Part shown: piece after piece, positions 36,677 to 44,901 of the stretch
Numbering within the stretch: position 1 is the stretch's first letter
Layout of the letters: every line of letters begins with the position of its first letter
From: Alteromonas_F sp964429915
Lineage (GTDB): Bacteria > Pseudomonadota > Gammaproteobacteria > Enterobacterales > Alteromonadaceae
DNA length: 64,000 nt
Direction of reading: 5' to 3'
Assembly (NCBI GenBank): GCA_964429915.1
Contig: CAYSDZ010000003.1
Location: 1-64,000, forward strand
The notes under the pieces: model-generated
Seen by the model: only the letters and a program-made list of their open reading frames with translations
Databases searched by the model: none
Told to the model about the DNA's origin: nothing
Translations under genes and position numbers: made by a program

Positions 36677-36797
36677 AAATTATCATAGCTTTAAATCTTT
36701 TCAATTTATTTTTAATAAAAATGATAATTGTTTTTATTTTTAAATAAAATATACTAGAGAAATTCAACAAAACGCTTATTCAAGTGAGGTACCGTGA

Positions 36798-37637
36798 ATG
36801 AACAAGTTGCTTAGTACTATTTTTTTTATGCCCCTATTTGTTTTGTTTTTTGTGTTTAAACCTGTCGCGGCAAAAGAGCGCATAGTGGTTGCCGGAGGCA
36901 GCCTCACAGAAATTGTGTATGCCTTGGGTGGACAAGAGAACGTGGTCGCTGTCGATACGAGTAGCGTTTATCCTGCACAAACCGCCTCTGTCCCTAAAAT
37001 TGGCTATTACCGAACCCTGAATGTGGAAGGCATTCTTTCTTTGCAGCCAACAAAACTACTATTGTTAGAAGGCGCTGGGCCTGAAAAAGTCATTCAACAA
37101 ATAAAAACATTAGGGCTATCTACGACTACTATCAATAATCCAAAATCCATTGATGGCTTGGTCTCTACTATTCGTAATGTAGCCGATGCTATAGGGAAAA
37201 AAAGCGAGGGAGAGGCGCTTATTACGCAACTAAAACAAGAGCTTGCCAAACTCTATTCTTTGCCTGCGTTATCCCCTACTTCCGCCGTATTTTTAATGTC
37301 AGCTGGTGAGCGTGGACTGACAGCAGCAGGTAAAAACACCACACCACAACTTATTTTTGATCAACTTGCACTTACTAATCCTTTTGCTGACCTTTCTGGC
37401 TATAAGCCAGTTTCTGAGGAAGCACTCGCCAGCGCGAGGCCAAACGTTATTTTCATTGCGAGTCACACCACCAGAGGAATGAATAGCGAAGCCTTGTGTC
37501 AAACTGCTCAGCTGAAATTATGGGCCAAAGTCAACGGATGTCACATTGTTAAGATTGACTCCTTAAAGTTCCTAGGGCTAACTCCTCGTCTACCCGAAGC
37601 TATTGCCGATACACGTAAGGTGATCGCTGCCTTATGA
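36798..37637 (+). CDS. hmuT: Periplasmic heme-binding protein HmuT
   Basis: 279 residues: a signal peptide (about 1-24) and a two-lobe class III binding protein fold (RIVVAGGSLTEIVYALGG at the start of the mature protein, YYRTLNVEGILSLQPT near residue 72, both typical of HmuT). It delivers heme from the periplasm to HmuUV. GAGGT lies seven bases before the ATG. It overlaps hmuU by 4 bp and belongs to the hmuTUV operon divergent from the receptor gene. Confidence 0.93.
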   Translation: MNKLLSTIFFMPLFVLFFVFKPVAAKERIVVAGGSLTEIVYALGGQENVVAVDTSSVYPAQTASVPKIGYYRTLNVEGILSLQPTKLLLLEGAGPEKVIQQIKTLGLSTTTINNPKSIDGLVSTIRNVADAIGKKSEGEALITQLKQELAKLYSLPALSPTSAVFLMSAGERGLTAAGKNTTPQLIFDQLALTNPFADLSGYKPVSEEALASARPNVIFIASHTTRGMNSEALCQTAQLKLWAKVNGCHIVKIDSLKFLGLTPRLPEAIADTRKVIAAL

Positions 37638-38665
37638 GTTTATCGGTAGCAAGTTGGCAAGCTGAGGCTTATCAAAAATCTAGGCGGCATATCATTTGGC
37701 TTTTTTTAGCCTTAGGCGTGTGCATCGGACTTGGCTTGTCGAAAGGCGCGTTATCACTAAGCTTTTCAAATTCAATGAGCGAATTGGAATATGCTGTTTT
37801 ATGGGACATTCGCGCACCTCGTATATTGATGACCGTCATGACGGGCGCTGGTTTGGCACTGTGTGGTGCCTTACTACAAGCGATAACTCGTAATCCTTTA
37901 GCTGATCCTGGCATTGTTGGCGTGTCATCATTCGCCGCTCTTTTTGCTGCTTTTGCCATTTTTATATCAGGCTCTATTGCGTTACCCGCTTGGCTAAGCC
38001 TCTTTTTCACTCCCGTCATGGCATTTATGGGCGCAGTATTAGCCTTAATTTTATTGATGCTGATCGCAGGGGCTAAGCAGTCTTTAAATACACTCATTCT
38101 TATTCTTACCGGCGTGGCATTGAATGCAGGAGCACAAACCTTACTCGGATTCATCCTATACCTTGCTGATGATCAAACGTTGCGTGCCATTACGTTCTGG
38201 CAATTAGGTAGTTACAGCGGCATTCATTGGGCGCAAGCTTTATTTTGCGGAGTATGTGTTGCTATCACTTCTGTATTTGCAATCAAAAACGCTAATAAAA
38301 TTATGCTACTACAAATGGGTGAACAACATGCGCGATTTCAAGGTGTTGCAGTAGATGTACTTAAACGCAATTTACTTTTGTTGATTGCTTTAGTTACCGC
38401 TGCTTGTGTGTGTTTTACAGGCATTGTCGGATTCATTGGCTTAGTGGTGCCGCATATCACACGTATGATCGTAGGCGCAAAGCTATCAGTCTTATTGCCT
38501 TGCTCCATGCTGATGGGGGCCAGCTTAGTGACTCTCGCTGATATGGTATCCAGAACCCTTGTTGCACCCTCTGAATTACCTATCGGCCTGCTTACGTCGG
38601 CCTTGGGAGTGCCGTTTTTTCTTGGCTTAATCTTCATAGAAAAAAGAAAACATACTCATGATTAG
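37634..38665 (+). CDS. hmuU: Heme ABC transporter permease HmuU
   Basis: A 343-residue FecCD/BtuC-type permease with about ten membrane helices, including LRAPRILMTVMTG-like coupling segments (here IRAPRILMTVMTGAGLALCG near residue 56) and GLVVPHITRM near 265. It forms the inner-membrane heme channel with HmuV. The ATG overlaps the hmuT stop (ATGA) and the 3' end overlaps hmuV by 8 bp, indicating coupled translation. Confidence 0.94.
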   Translation: MSLSVASWQAEAYQKSRRHIIWLFLALGVCIGLGLSKGALSLSFSNSMSELEYAVLWDIRAPRILMTVMTGAGLALCGALLQAITRNPLADPGIVGVSSFAALFAAFAIFISGSIALPAWLSLFFTPVMAFMGAVLALILLMLIAGAKQSLNTLILILTGVALNAGAQTLLGFILYLADDQTLRAITFWQLGSYSGIHWAQALFCGVCVAITSVFAIKNANKIMLLQMGEQHARFQGVAVDVLKRNLLLLIALVTAACVCFTGIVGFIGLVVPHITRMIVGAKLSVLLPCSMLMGASLVTLADMVSRTLVAPSELPIGLLTSALGVPFFLGLIFIEKRKHTHD

Positions 38666-39434
38666 CTGTAAAAATATTGACTATACAATCAATTCAACGC
38701 TTCTTTTATCTTCAATTGATCTCGCGATTACACCTGAAAAAATAACCGCCGTTTTGGGGGCCAACGGAGCAGGAAAATCTACCTTATTAAAAGTCATGCT
38801 AGGCATTAATAAGGCAGATTCAGACGAGGTATTTTTTAACGGTAAGCCACTTTGGCAATGGAGCATCGAAGATTTGGCTACAAGACTCGCTTACATGACG
38901 CAATCAAGCGCAGTGAAACTTTCTATTCCGGTTTACGAATATTTGTTACTCGCTAGGGTTCACATTACCGAGTCCAAGCAAGCTACGAATCAAGCCGTCG
39001 AAGCAGTCATTGAATTATTGAATCTACACTCACTTGCGACGCGCTCACTTTCCTCCTTATCTGGGGGCGAATTTCAGCGCATAGAGCTAGCAAGGGCTTG
39101 GTGCCAACTCTTACACAATGGCTGTTTTACGAATAGTCTATTGGTATTAGACGAGGCGAGTTCGGCACTTGATATCTATCAAAGTCAACGTTTATATCAG
39201 CACTTACAAACATTCACAGAGCGGGGCGGAACTGTTGTTATTGTTGAGCATGACATTAATTTAGCGGCTCGTTTTTGTGATAAGCTTTTGCTAATAAAAC
39301 AAGGCAAGGTTGTTGCTCATGACACCGTTGAAACGGTTTTCAAGAGCAACATTATTAGTGACTGTTTTGGTGTGGAAGGGCGTGTCATTACCGATGAAAG
39401 ACACCAAATACACAGTTTTGCCTTAAATGGCTAA
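38658..39434 (+). CDS. hmuV: Heme ABC transporter ATPase HmuV
   Basis: 258 residues with Walker A GANGAGKSTLLK near residue 32, signature LSGGEFQRIELA near 135, Walker B LLVLDEASSALD near 160 and the switch His in VEHDINLA. It drives heme import through HmuU. It is the last gene of hmuTUV. Bases 39435-39554 downstream hold a CTACCG/CGGTAG inverted repeat without a T tract and no gene. Confidence 0.94.
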   Translation: MISCKNIDYTINSTLLLSSIDLAITPEKITAVLGANGAGKSTLLKVMLGINKADSDEVFFNGKPLWQWSIEDLATRLAYMTQSSAVKLSIPVYEYLLLARVHITESKQATNQAVEAVIELLNLHSLATRSLSSLSGGEFQRIELARAWCQLLHNGCFTNSLLVLDEASSALDIYQSQRLYQHLQTFTERGGTVVIVEHDINLAARFCDKLLLIKQGKVVAHDTVETVFKSNIISDCFGVEGRVITDERHQIHSFALNG

Positions 39435-39554
39435 CTCGGTTTGCTACCGCCAATAAAAACGTCGGTAGAAAAGTTTGATTGAGGATAATATACCCGTTCC
39501 ATCTCAACATGCTCGTTTCAGAACTATCACAGCCGTAAATGTCATCGCATGGTG

Positions 39555-40064
39555 TTAATTTCTATTTTTCATCTGTGCTCTTCGCATCGGCATACTGTCT
39601 ATGTGTTGGAAAACCTCAGTCCAATTTAATAGCGAATACCGATGCTTTACTCCTCCATCGAGCCCCAAAAGAAACGTTTGATTTTTATTCGATATTTTTA
39701 GCAATTCGGTACAAAATTGCGAGCCAAATACATAGGTAGAAGGAAATGTTGATACCTTATTGTTTTGGCAAACACTGTCTTGAAAAATACTATCTGGAAA
39801 AACACTATCTAGAAAAACTCGATCTAAAAAAACAACGACCAACAAGCGCCTTTCTTGAAACTCAACAAGATGAGAAGTGTAAAATGCCTTTATCTGGGTA
39901 AGTTCGCTCTTCGATTGTACTGAGGTTACGACAACCCTAGCCTTCCATTTTAAATCACTCAATGACTGAATGTTAAGTTGCTTTTGTACTAATTCGGATG
40001 TAGCTCCCCAAGAGTAAGACGTAAGAAGCAACCATCCGAAGAAAATTAAAATAGGTGTTTTCAT
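39555..40064 (-). CDS. DUF4174 domain protein with internal five-residue repeats
   Basis: 169 residues: a signal peptide (about 1-21, ending WGA), a thioredoxin-like DUF4174 domain (LSDLKWKARVVV near residue 30, LLGLDGGVKHRY near 131) and the family's end motif IDSMPMRRAQM. Between the strand RRLLVVVFL and the following part, four tandem units of the type VF-x-DS expand a loop (about residues 78-97). The function is unknown. The ATG at 40064 was chosen; a TTG at 40091 would delay the signal peptide. It is convergent with hmuV and divergent from the desaturase gene. Confidence 0.75.
   Translation of the reverse strand: MKTPILIFFGWLLLTSYSWGATSELVQKQLNIQSLSDLKWKARVVVTSVQSKSELTQIKAFYTSHLVEFQERRLLVVVFLDRVFLDSVFPDSIFQDSVCQNNKVSTFPSTYVFGSQFCTELLKISNKNQTFLLGLDGGVKHRYSLLNWTEVFQHIDSMPMRRAQMKNRN
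39771..39830. repeat. Four 15-bp tandem repeats inside the DUF4174 gene
   Basis: Units aacactgtcttgaaa, aatactatctggaaa, aacactatctagaaa and aactcgatctaaaaa follow each other without gaps (39771, 39786, 39801, 39816). Each encodes a five-residue VFxDS-type unit on the minus strand, so copy number changes would keep the reading frame. Confidence 0.88.
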
Positions 40065-40156
40065 TGTATCTAGTTTATTTGCGATGAACAAAAAATCACT
40101 TTTTTGCTGTCTATATTACATTGAATACAACGGTTTTAAACGATTACACTTGCACA

Positions 40157-40975
40157 ATGACGTCGATAGAAAATTTTGTAGAAAGTAATGAAGTAGTATT
40201 AAGGCTAGCTAGCTTTGCAGGATTACTGTGCTTAATGGCAATCTGTGAAGCCTTGCTTCCAAAGAAAACTCGGAGCATGAAACGCAACAAGCGCTGGCTC
40301 ACGAATTTAGGACTTGTTTTCATCGATAGTTTTGTTCTTCGATTACTCACTCCGATCCTTGCAGCCGGCGTTGCGATGTGGGCACAGAGCAAACAGATTG
40401 GTATATTGAATTGGCTACAGTTGCCTTTGTGGTTTGAATATATGCTAGCGTTTTTGTTGCTCGATCTTTTTATTTATGTTCAGCATGTAATGAGCCATAA
40501 AGTACCGATGTTGTGGGCGTTCCATAAAGTTCATCACGCTGACAGAGATATTGATGTAACGACTGGATTGCGCTTTCACCCCGTTGAAATTGTATTTTCC
40601 ATGCTTTACAAACTCATTTGCGTGGTATTACTTGGTCCTGCTGCTACCGTCGTTATTCTATTTGAAATTGTGTTAAACGGCGCAGCTTTGTTCAACCATG
40701 CAAATGTCGCCCTACCTGTGTCGATGGACAAACGCCTCAGAAAAGTGATCGTAACGCCAGACTTTCATCGTGTTCATCATTCCGTCGAAAATAAAGAAAC
40801 CGACAGCAACTACGGCTTTTTTCTATCGGTTTGGGACAAACTGTTTCACACCTACATCGCTCAACCCAAACATAGCCATGACGGTATGACGATTGGTTTA
40901 AAAGAATATCAAAGCGAACACCCCAAACGGCTTATGTGGTGTTTGACCTTACCTTGGAATAAAAACAATGAATAA
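40157..40975 (+). CDS. Sterol desaturase/fatty acid hydroxylase superfamily protein
   Basis: About 272 residues with four to five membrane helices and the di-iron histidine clusters of the superfamily: HVMSH, then FHKVHHAD (about residues 125-145), RFHPVE, and FHRVHHS near 213. It should be an inner-membrane O2-dependent hydroxylase or desaturase acting on a lipid; the substrate is unknown. The ATG at 40157 was preferred; a TTG at 40121 is an alternative. It overlaps the rhodanese gene by 8 bp, so the two form an operon. Confidence 0.87.
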   Translation: MTSIENFVESNEVVLRLASFAGLLCLMAICEALLPKKTRSMKRNKRWLTNLGLVFIDSFVLRLLTPILAAGVAMWAQSKQIGILNWLQLPLWFEYMLAFLLLDLFIYVQHVMSHKVPMLWAFHKVHHADRDIDVTTGLRFHPVEIVFSMLYKLICVVLLGPAATVVILFEIVLNGAALFNHANVALPVSMDKRLRKVIVTPDFHRVHHSVENKETDSNYGFFLSVWDKLFHTYIAQPKHSHDGMTIGLKEYQSEHPKRLMWCLTLPWNKNNE

Positions 40976-41501
40976 ACTTTTCATTTATATAAGTTCACTT
41001 GTACTTGTTATGCTATCGCCTGTTTTATCTGCTGATCCTCTTACCAACATACACAAAAAAATTGAACATCAGTATAAAAAAGTCGAGCATATCGATGCTC
41101 AAGCTTATGCTTTGCTTAAACCATCAGACACAATAATTTTTGATGTAAGAGAACAAGACGAATATGCAGTGAGTCGTATTGATAAGGCCATTCGCGTCGA
41201 TCCCTCTATTTCGTCTGACGACTTTTTTGCCCTGTTCGCCGAGGAAATTAAAGGGAAAAAAGCGGTATTTTACTGTTCAGTAGGTCGCCGGTCGTCAGAC
41301 CTTGTTCAACGTCTAGAAGAAAAAGACGGTTCTTTTGATTTAGTTAATCTTACTGGTGGTATTTTTCAATGGACGAATGAGAATAGACCTGTTGAAGGCA
41401 AAGGTGTACACCCTTACAACTGGTTTTGGGGTCGCTTAATTCATGACAAATCTGAAATTTTTTACTCCCCCGTAGAAGATACCAACTTAAACCACCAATA
41501 A
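40968..41501 (+). CDS. Exported rhodanese-domain protein
   Basis: 177 residues: a signal peptide (about 1-22, ending LSA), then one rhodanese domain with DVREQDEY near residue 58 and the active-site loop CSVGRRSS near 103, whose Cys would carry the persulfide or act in redox chemistry. It is periplasmic because of the signal. It is translationally coupled to the desaturase gene upstream (8 bp overlap), so a shared process is likely but unidentified. Confidence 0.86.
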   Translation: MNKLFIYISSLVLVMLSPVLSADPLTNIHKKIEHQYKKVEHIDAQAYALLKPSDTIIFDVREQDEYAVSRIDKAIRVDPSISSDDFFALFAEEIKGKKAVFYCSVGRRSSDLVQRLEEKDGSFDLVNLTGGIFQWTNENRPVEGKGVHPYNWFWGRLIHDKSEIFYSPVEDTNLNHQ

Positions 41502-41553
41502 GTTTCCTTTGTTTCCCTTTAAATGTGTTTGAAGACACCACCAACAAAAATGG

Positions 41554-42096
41554 CTAGCATTGGTTTGCCCAGACTTCGTTAGCCATAATGTGCTTACTAT
41601 CAACAATGTGATCCAACCATGTTTTACCCACCAAATGGTCGTATTCATGCAGAAATATTCGAGCAATAAATCCATCTAATCGAAGTGTATTGCTTGTTCC
41701 TTCAACACATCGATAATTCACCTCAACTGAACTGGGTCTTTGAATATATCCGCGTAAACCCGGCACCGATAAACACCCTTCCCATTCCCAACAACGCTCA
41801 TTACTTTGCGAAATGATACGCGGATTGATCATAACCAAGGGCTCCATATCTGGGGCATCGGGATAGCGCGGATTGGGATTGGGTTTCGATGCAATGATCA
41901 AAATGGCTCGATCGTCAAATACTTGAGGGGCCGCAATACCAATGCCATTGGCCGATAGCATCGTTGATAGTAACTGCTCGACAAACTGACGTAAGGGCGC
42001 AGTTTTAAAATCACTTTCTAAGATATCTTTTGCCTCTTCCTGAAGTACCTTCTCTCCAATCAAAGCAATCGATAGATGTGTTTGTTTATGTTCCAA
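41554..42096 (-). CDS. def: Peptide deformylase
   Basis: 180 residues with all three deformylase motifs: GIGIAAPQV near residue 51, EGCLSVP near 106 and the metal-binding HEYDH near 149. It removes the formyl group from nascent proteins. It is not next to fmt, so it is probably a second, accessory deformylase. The start appears to be TTG at 42096, with GAGGAG nine bases before it; the next Met lies inside the domain. Confidence 0.9.
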   Translation of the reverse strand: MEHKQTHLSIALIGEKVLQEEAKDILESDFKTAPLRQFVEQLLSTMLSANGIGIAAPQVFDDRAILIIASKPNPNPRYPDAPDMEPLVMINPRIISQSNERCWEWEGCLSVPGLRGYIQRPSSVEVNYRCVEGTSNTLRLDGFIARIFLHEYDHLVGKTWLDHIVDSKHIMANEVWANQC

Positions 42097-42293
42097 AAAG
42101 CAAATCTCCTCACGAAAAATTTATTGCTCGAATATCCATTATAAATGACTGTCTTTGTGCCAACTTGCATCTTGCATAGAGTTACGAGGACATTTATCCT
42201 TGCAATTCTTGATCATTATTTACAGTATATGCGTATTTTTATGCTTACAAATTAACTGTAATGTGTATTTTCACTCAATTAAAGGATACCGAT

Positions 42294-42875
42294 ATGTCAT
42301 TTCAACTTCCTGAATTACCCTATGCTAAAGATGCTCTTGTGCCACATATTTCTGCTGAAACGCTTGAATATCATTATGGTAAACATCACAAAACGTACGT
42401 AGACAAACTAAATGGCCTGGTAGAAGGAACGGAAATGGCGGATAAATCACTTGAAGAAGTGGTTAAATCGTCTGAAGGCGGCATGTTCAACAATGCAGCG
42501 CAAATTTGGAACCACACGTTTTACTGGCACTGCCTAAGCCCGAACGGTGGCGGCGAGCCGACTGGCGCACTTGCTGATGCAATCAATACTGCATTTGGTT
42601 CGTTTGAAAAATTTAAAGAAGCATTCACTCAATCTGCGATCAACAATTTTGGTTCTTCTTGGACTTGGTTAGTTAAAAAAGCAGACGGTAGCGTGGACAT
42701 CGTAAATACCTCTAACGCTGCAACTCCATTGACTGACGAGACAGTGACTCCGTTGTTAACGGTGGATCTTTGGGAGCATGCCTATTACATCGACCACAGA
42801 AACAGCCGTCCTAACTACATGGATGCATTTTGGGCCTTGGTTAATTGGGAATTTGCTAGCAAAAATTTTGCATAA
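42294..42875 (+). CDS. sodB: Iron superoxide dismutase SodB
   Basis: A 193-residue cytosolic dismutase of the Fe/Mn family. Metal ligands are His in EYHYGKHHKTY, His in NHTFYWH and the DLWEHAYYIDH pair near the C terminus. The active-site Gln in FNNAAQIWNH points to the iron form. AAAGGA lies before the ATG at 42294; an upstream ATG at 42261 would add 11 residues unlike the family. It ends in a strong terminator. Confidence 0.96.
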   Translation: MSFQLPELPYAKDALVPHISAETLEYHYGKHHKTYVDKLNGLVEGTEMADKSLEEVVKSSEGGMFNNAAQIWNHTFYWHCLSPNGGGEPTGALADAINTAFGSFEKFKEAFTQSAINNFGSSWTWLVKKADGSVDIVNTSNAATPLTDETVTPLLTVDLWEHAYYIDHRNSRPNYMDAFWALVNWEFASKNFA

Positions 42876-42899
42876 GTATTTTTTTACGAGCTACTACCT

Positions 42900-42929
42900 A
42901 AAAAGCCCAATTATTTAATTGGGCTTTTT
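42900..42929. terminator. Bidirectional terminator between sodB and acyltransferase
   Basis: A perfect 12-bp stem AAAAAGCCCAAT/ATTGGGCTTTTT with a six-base loop; A5 and T5 ends make it work in both directions for the convergent genes. Confidence 0.92.
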
Positions 42930-42952
42930 ACTAACTGGCATTGCAAGCGCTT

Positions 42953-44128
42953 TTACTCGTTAAGGCGCGTGATTTTCATGCCAAACACGAAGCGTAAAGG
43001 CTTCAATCGTTTAATCAGCTCATACCCGAAAATACACCCAATTATGGTAAGTACAATTAAAAGAATAATTTCTAGCCAAACGGAAAGGTTAAATTGTACA
43101 AGCCACACTGCAAACAAAATAATGAATGTTTGATGCAGCATATACCAAGGTAAAACAGCATTATTGGCATAATGTAAAAGCTTGCTTTCTCGATTTAGAT
43201 ACCGTCCTGCATAGCCCACCATTGTTAATAGCCAACACCATAAATTCGCTACGATAACAATATTGAAAACAAAATTACCGATGATGGGATCACTAAGCAT
43301 TTTTGTGACAGATGGGAATACCGCATTACGCTCGAGCAGAATCAATCCAATGGTTAAACACGCAATACCTAGCAAGCGAAGCCGTTTATCGATAACCCAT
43401 TGCCACGCTCGCGGTATATTCACAAAAAGATAGCCGCAAATCATCACCGAAAGGTATTTAGCGTGATTAAACCAATCGTCAAAAAATGCATAGGTAGTCC
43501 CAAAGCGTGGCTCTAAAATAACAAACGCCAACATCAACGAGAAAAAACCGAAAAAGATCAAGCTTTGAGTCCCGAAGCGATGAAAAAAGCGACTGGTGGT
43601 CATGCTGTTAAGGGCGGGTCTTACACCTAAAAACACCACGGTATAGAGCAATAAATATGCTAAATACCATAGATGATTCCATGTTATCAATCCAATAGGC
43701 GTATGCTTGTAGCGCGCTAGCGTGGTTTCTAGATTGACATATTCCACGTAGAAAGAAAGAAAACTTCCGCTATAGGCACCGTCGTAAATCAACTCCCAAT
43801 ACAGCTGAGGAGGAATGATGACCAACATGCCAAAAACCAAGGGGATGTACAAACGCAAAAAACGCGTTTTCAAAAGTTTTAGCGCGCTGTACTTAGCACT
43901 AATGAGAGCTAACGTCATGCCGGATACAAAAAACAATAAAGACATACGCCACTGATTGCTCCAAATCATGACATTTTGCAACCACTCACTCTGGTGTTCG
44001 CTCTTAATATGCCAGTACCAATCAAACACATAATACATGCCAACGTGGTATAGAATGAGTAAAACAAAGGCAAGGTTGCGTAACCAGTCAACGTCATATC
44101 GTCGATTTGTAGAGCGCAAAGTTTCCAT
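42953..44128 (-). CDS. Acyltransferase 3 family membrane protein (OpgC-like)
   Basis: 391 residues with about ten membrane helices. The N-terminal block YDVDWLRNLAFVLLILYHVG, with the conserved Asp-Trp-Leu-Arg and catalytic-type His, and the following FFVSGM are typical of acyltransferase 3 proteins close to glucan-modifying OpgC. It would transfer acyl (for example succinyl) groups to a cell-surface glycan across the inner membrane. The substrate is not known, and no glucan genes are nearby. Confidence 0.83.
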   Translation of the reverse strand: METLRSTNRRYDVDWLRNLAFVLLILYHVGMYYVFDWYWHIKSEHQSEWLQNVMIWSNQWRMSLLFFVSGMTLALISAKYSALKLLKTRFLRLYIPLVFGMLVIIPPQLYWELIYDGAYSGSFLSFYVEYVNLETTLARYKHTPIGLITWNHLWYLAYLLLYTVVFLGVRPALNSMTTSRFFHRFGTQSLIFFGFFSLMLAFVILEPRFGTTYAFFDDWFNHAKYLSVMICGYLFVNIPRAWQWVIDKRLRLLGIACLTIGLILLERNAVFPSVTKMLSDPIIGNFVFNIVIVANLWCWLLTMVGYAGRYLNRESKLLHYANNAVLPWYMLHQTFIILFAVWLVQFNLSVWLEIILLIVLTIIGCIFGYELIKRLKPLRFVFGMKITRLNE

Positions 44129-44184
44129 AATTTTAGCCTTATTAAGTAGCTACTTATTCATTATGATATTTATTACGGTCACAA

Positions 44185-44703
44185 TTACCGTTTATACAGT
44201 GCTTCTAGCGTTACTGATGCTAAAGCATGTGCGTTGACCATAAACCCGGCGACAGCTGATGATGCCCCGTCAGGAATATCGAGATAGTCTGATAAAGCAT
44301 AGACTGTAAATTGATAGCGATGTGCAATGTGCCCTTCTGGTGGACATGCTCCACCGAAACCCACGGTGCCGTAATCGTTGGTTTTTTGGAAACTACCTGT
44401 AGGAATACGCGCCGAGTCACTGCAACCAGCATTGGTGGCAAGCTCGGTAACGGAAGCAGGAATATTGATAAGCTGCCAATGCCAAAAACCACTCCCCGTG
44501 GGCGCATCGGGGTCGTAACAAAAAACGGCGTAAGCTAAGGTTTCAGAAGGAGCACCAGACCAAGCAAGATGCGGTGATACATTACCTCCATTCCCACCAA
44601 ACACATCCGCTTCGTGAGTTTTATCCATAAATTCACCATGCGCGATATCGTTGCTAGTTATTGACATGTTACCAGGCATAGTCGATTTCATCAGTACCGT
44701 CAT
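44185..44703 (-). CDS. YbhB/YbcL-type PEBP family protein
   Basis: 172 residues of the phosphatidylethanolamine-binding/Raf-kinase-inhibitor-like family: NVSPHLAWSGAPSET near residue 41, the ligand-site YDPDAPTGSGFWHW near 63, and GACPPEGHIAHRYQFTVYAL near 118. No signal peptide is seen. Bacterial members have no settled role. GAGGTG lies before the ATG at 44703. It is divergent from the third porin gene; bases 44704-44901 carry no gene. Confidence 0.9.
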   Translation of the reverse strand: MTVLMKSTMPGNMSITSNDIAHGEFMDKTHEADVFGGNGGNVSPHLAWSGAPSETLAYAVFCYDPDAPTGSGFWHWQLINIPASVTELATNAGCSDSARIPTGSFQKTNDYGTVGFGGACPPEGHIAHRYQFTVYALSDYLDIPDGASSAVAGFMVNAHALASVTLEALYKR

Positions 44704-44901
44704 TTATTTCACCTCTTTTTCAGGATATCCCTTTCGATAGAAAGCTTCTAATAGCAATTTGTTTTTATAAGTGTATAGCAAGTGCATGACATTCTGGAAG
44801 AAGGTTTGTCAGCACTTTTTTAACAATTTTATTTATAACAACTTGATCTATACCGATTTCTGAACCATTCTTTTTTTTACGTTTTAAGCAGGATTGAAAA
44901 A

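Noticed and set aside
39444..39468. CTACCG/CGGTAG inverted repeat after hmuV as a terminator
   Set aside because: No T tract follows on either strand; the stem is only six base pairs with a 13-base loop.
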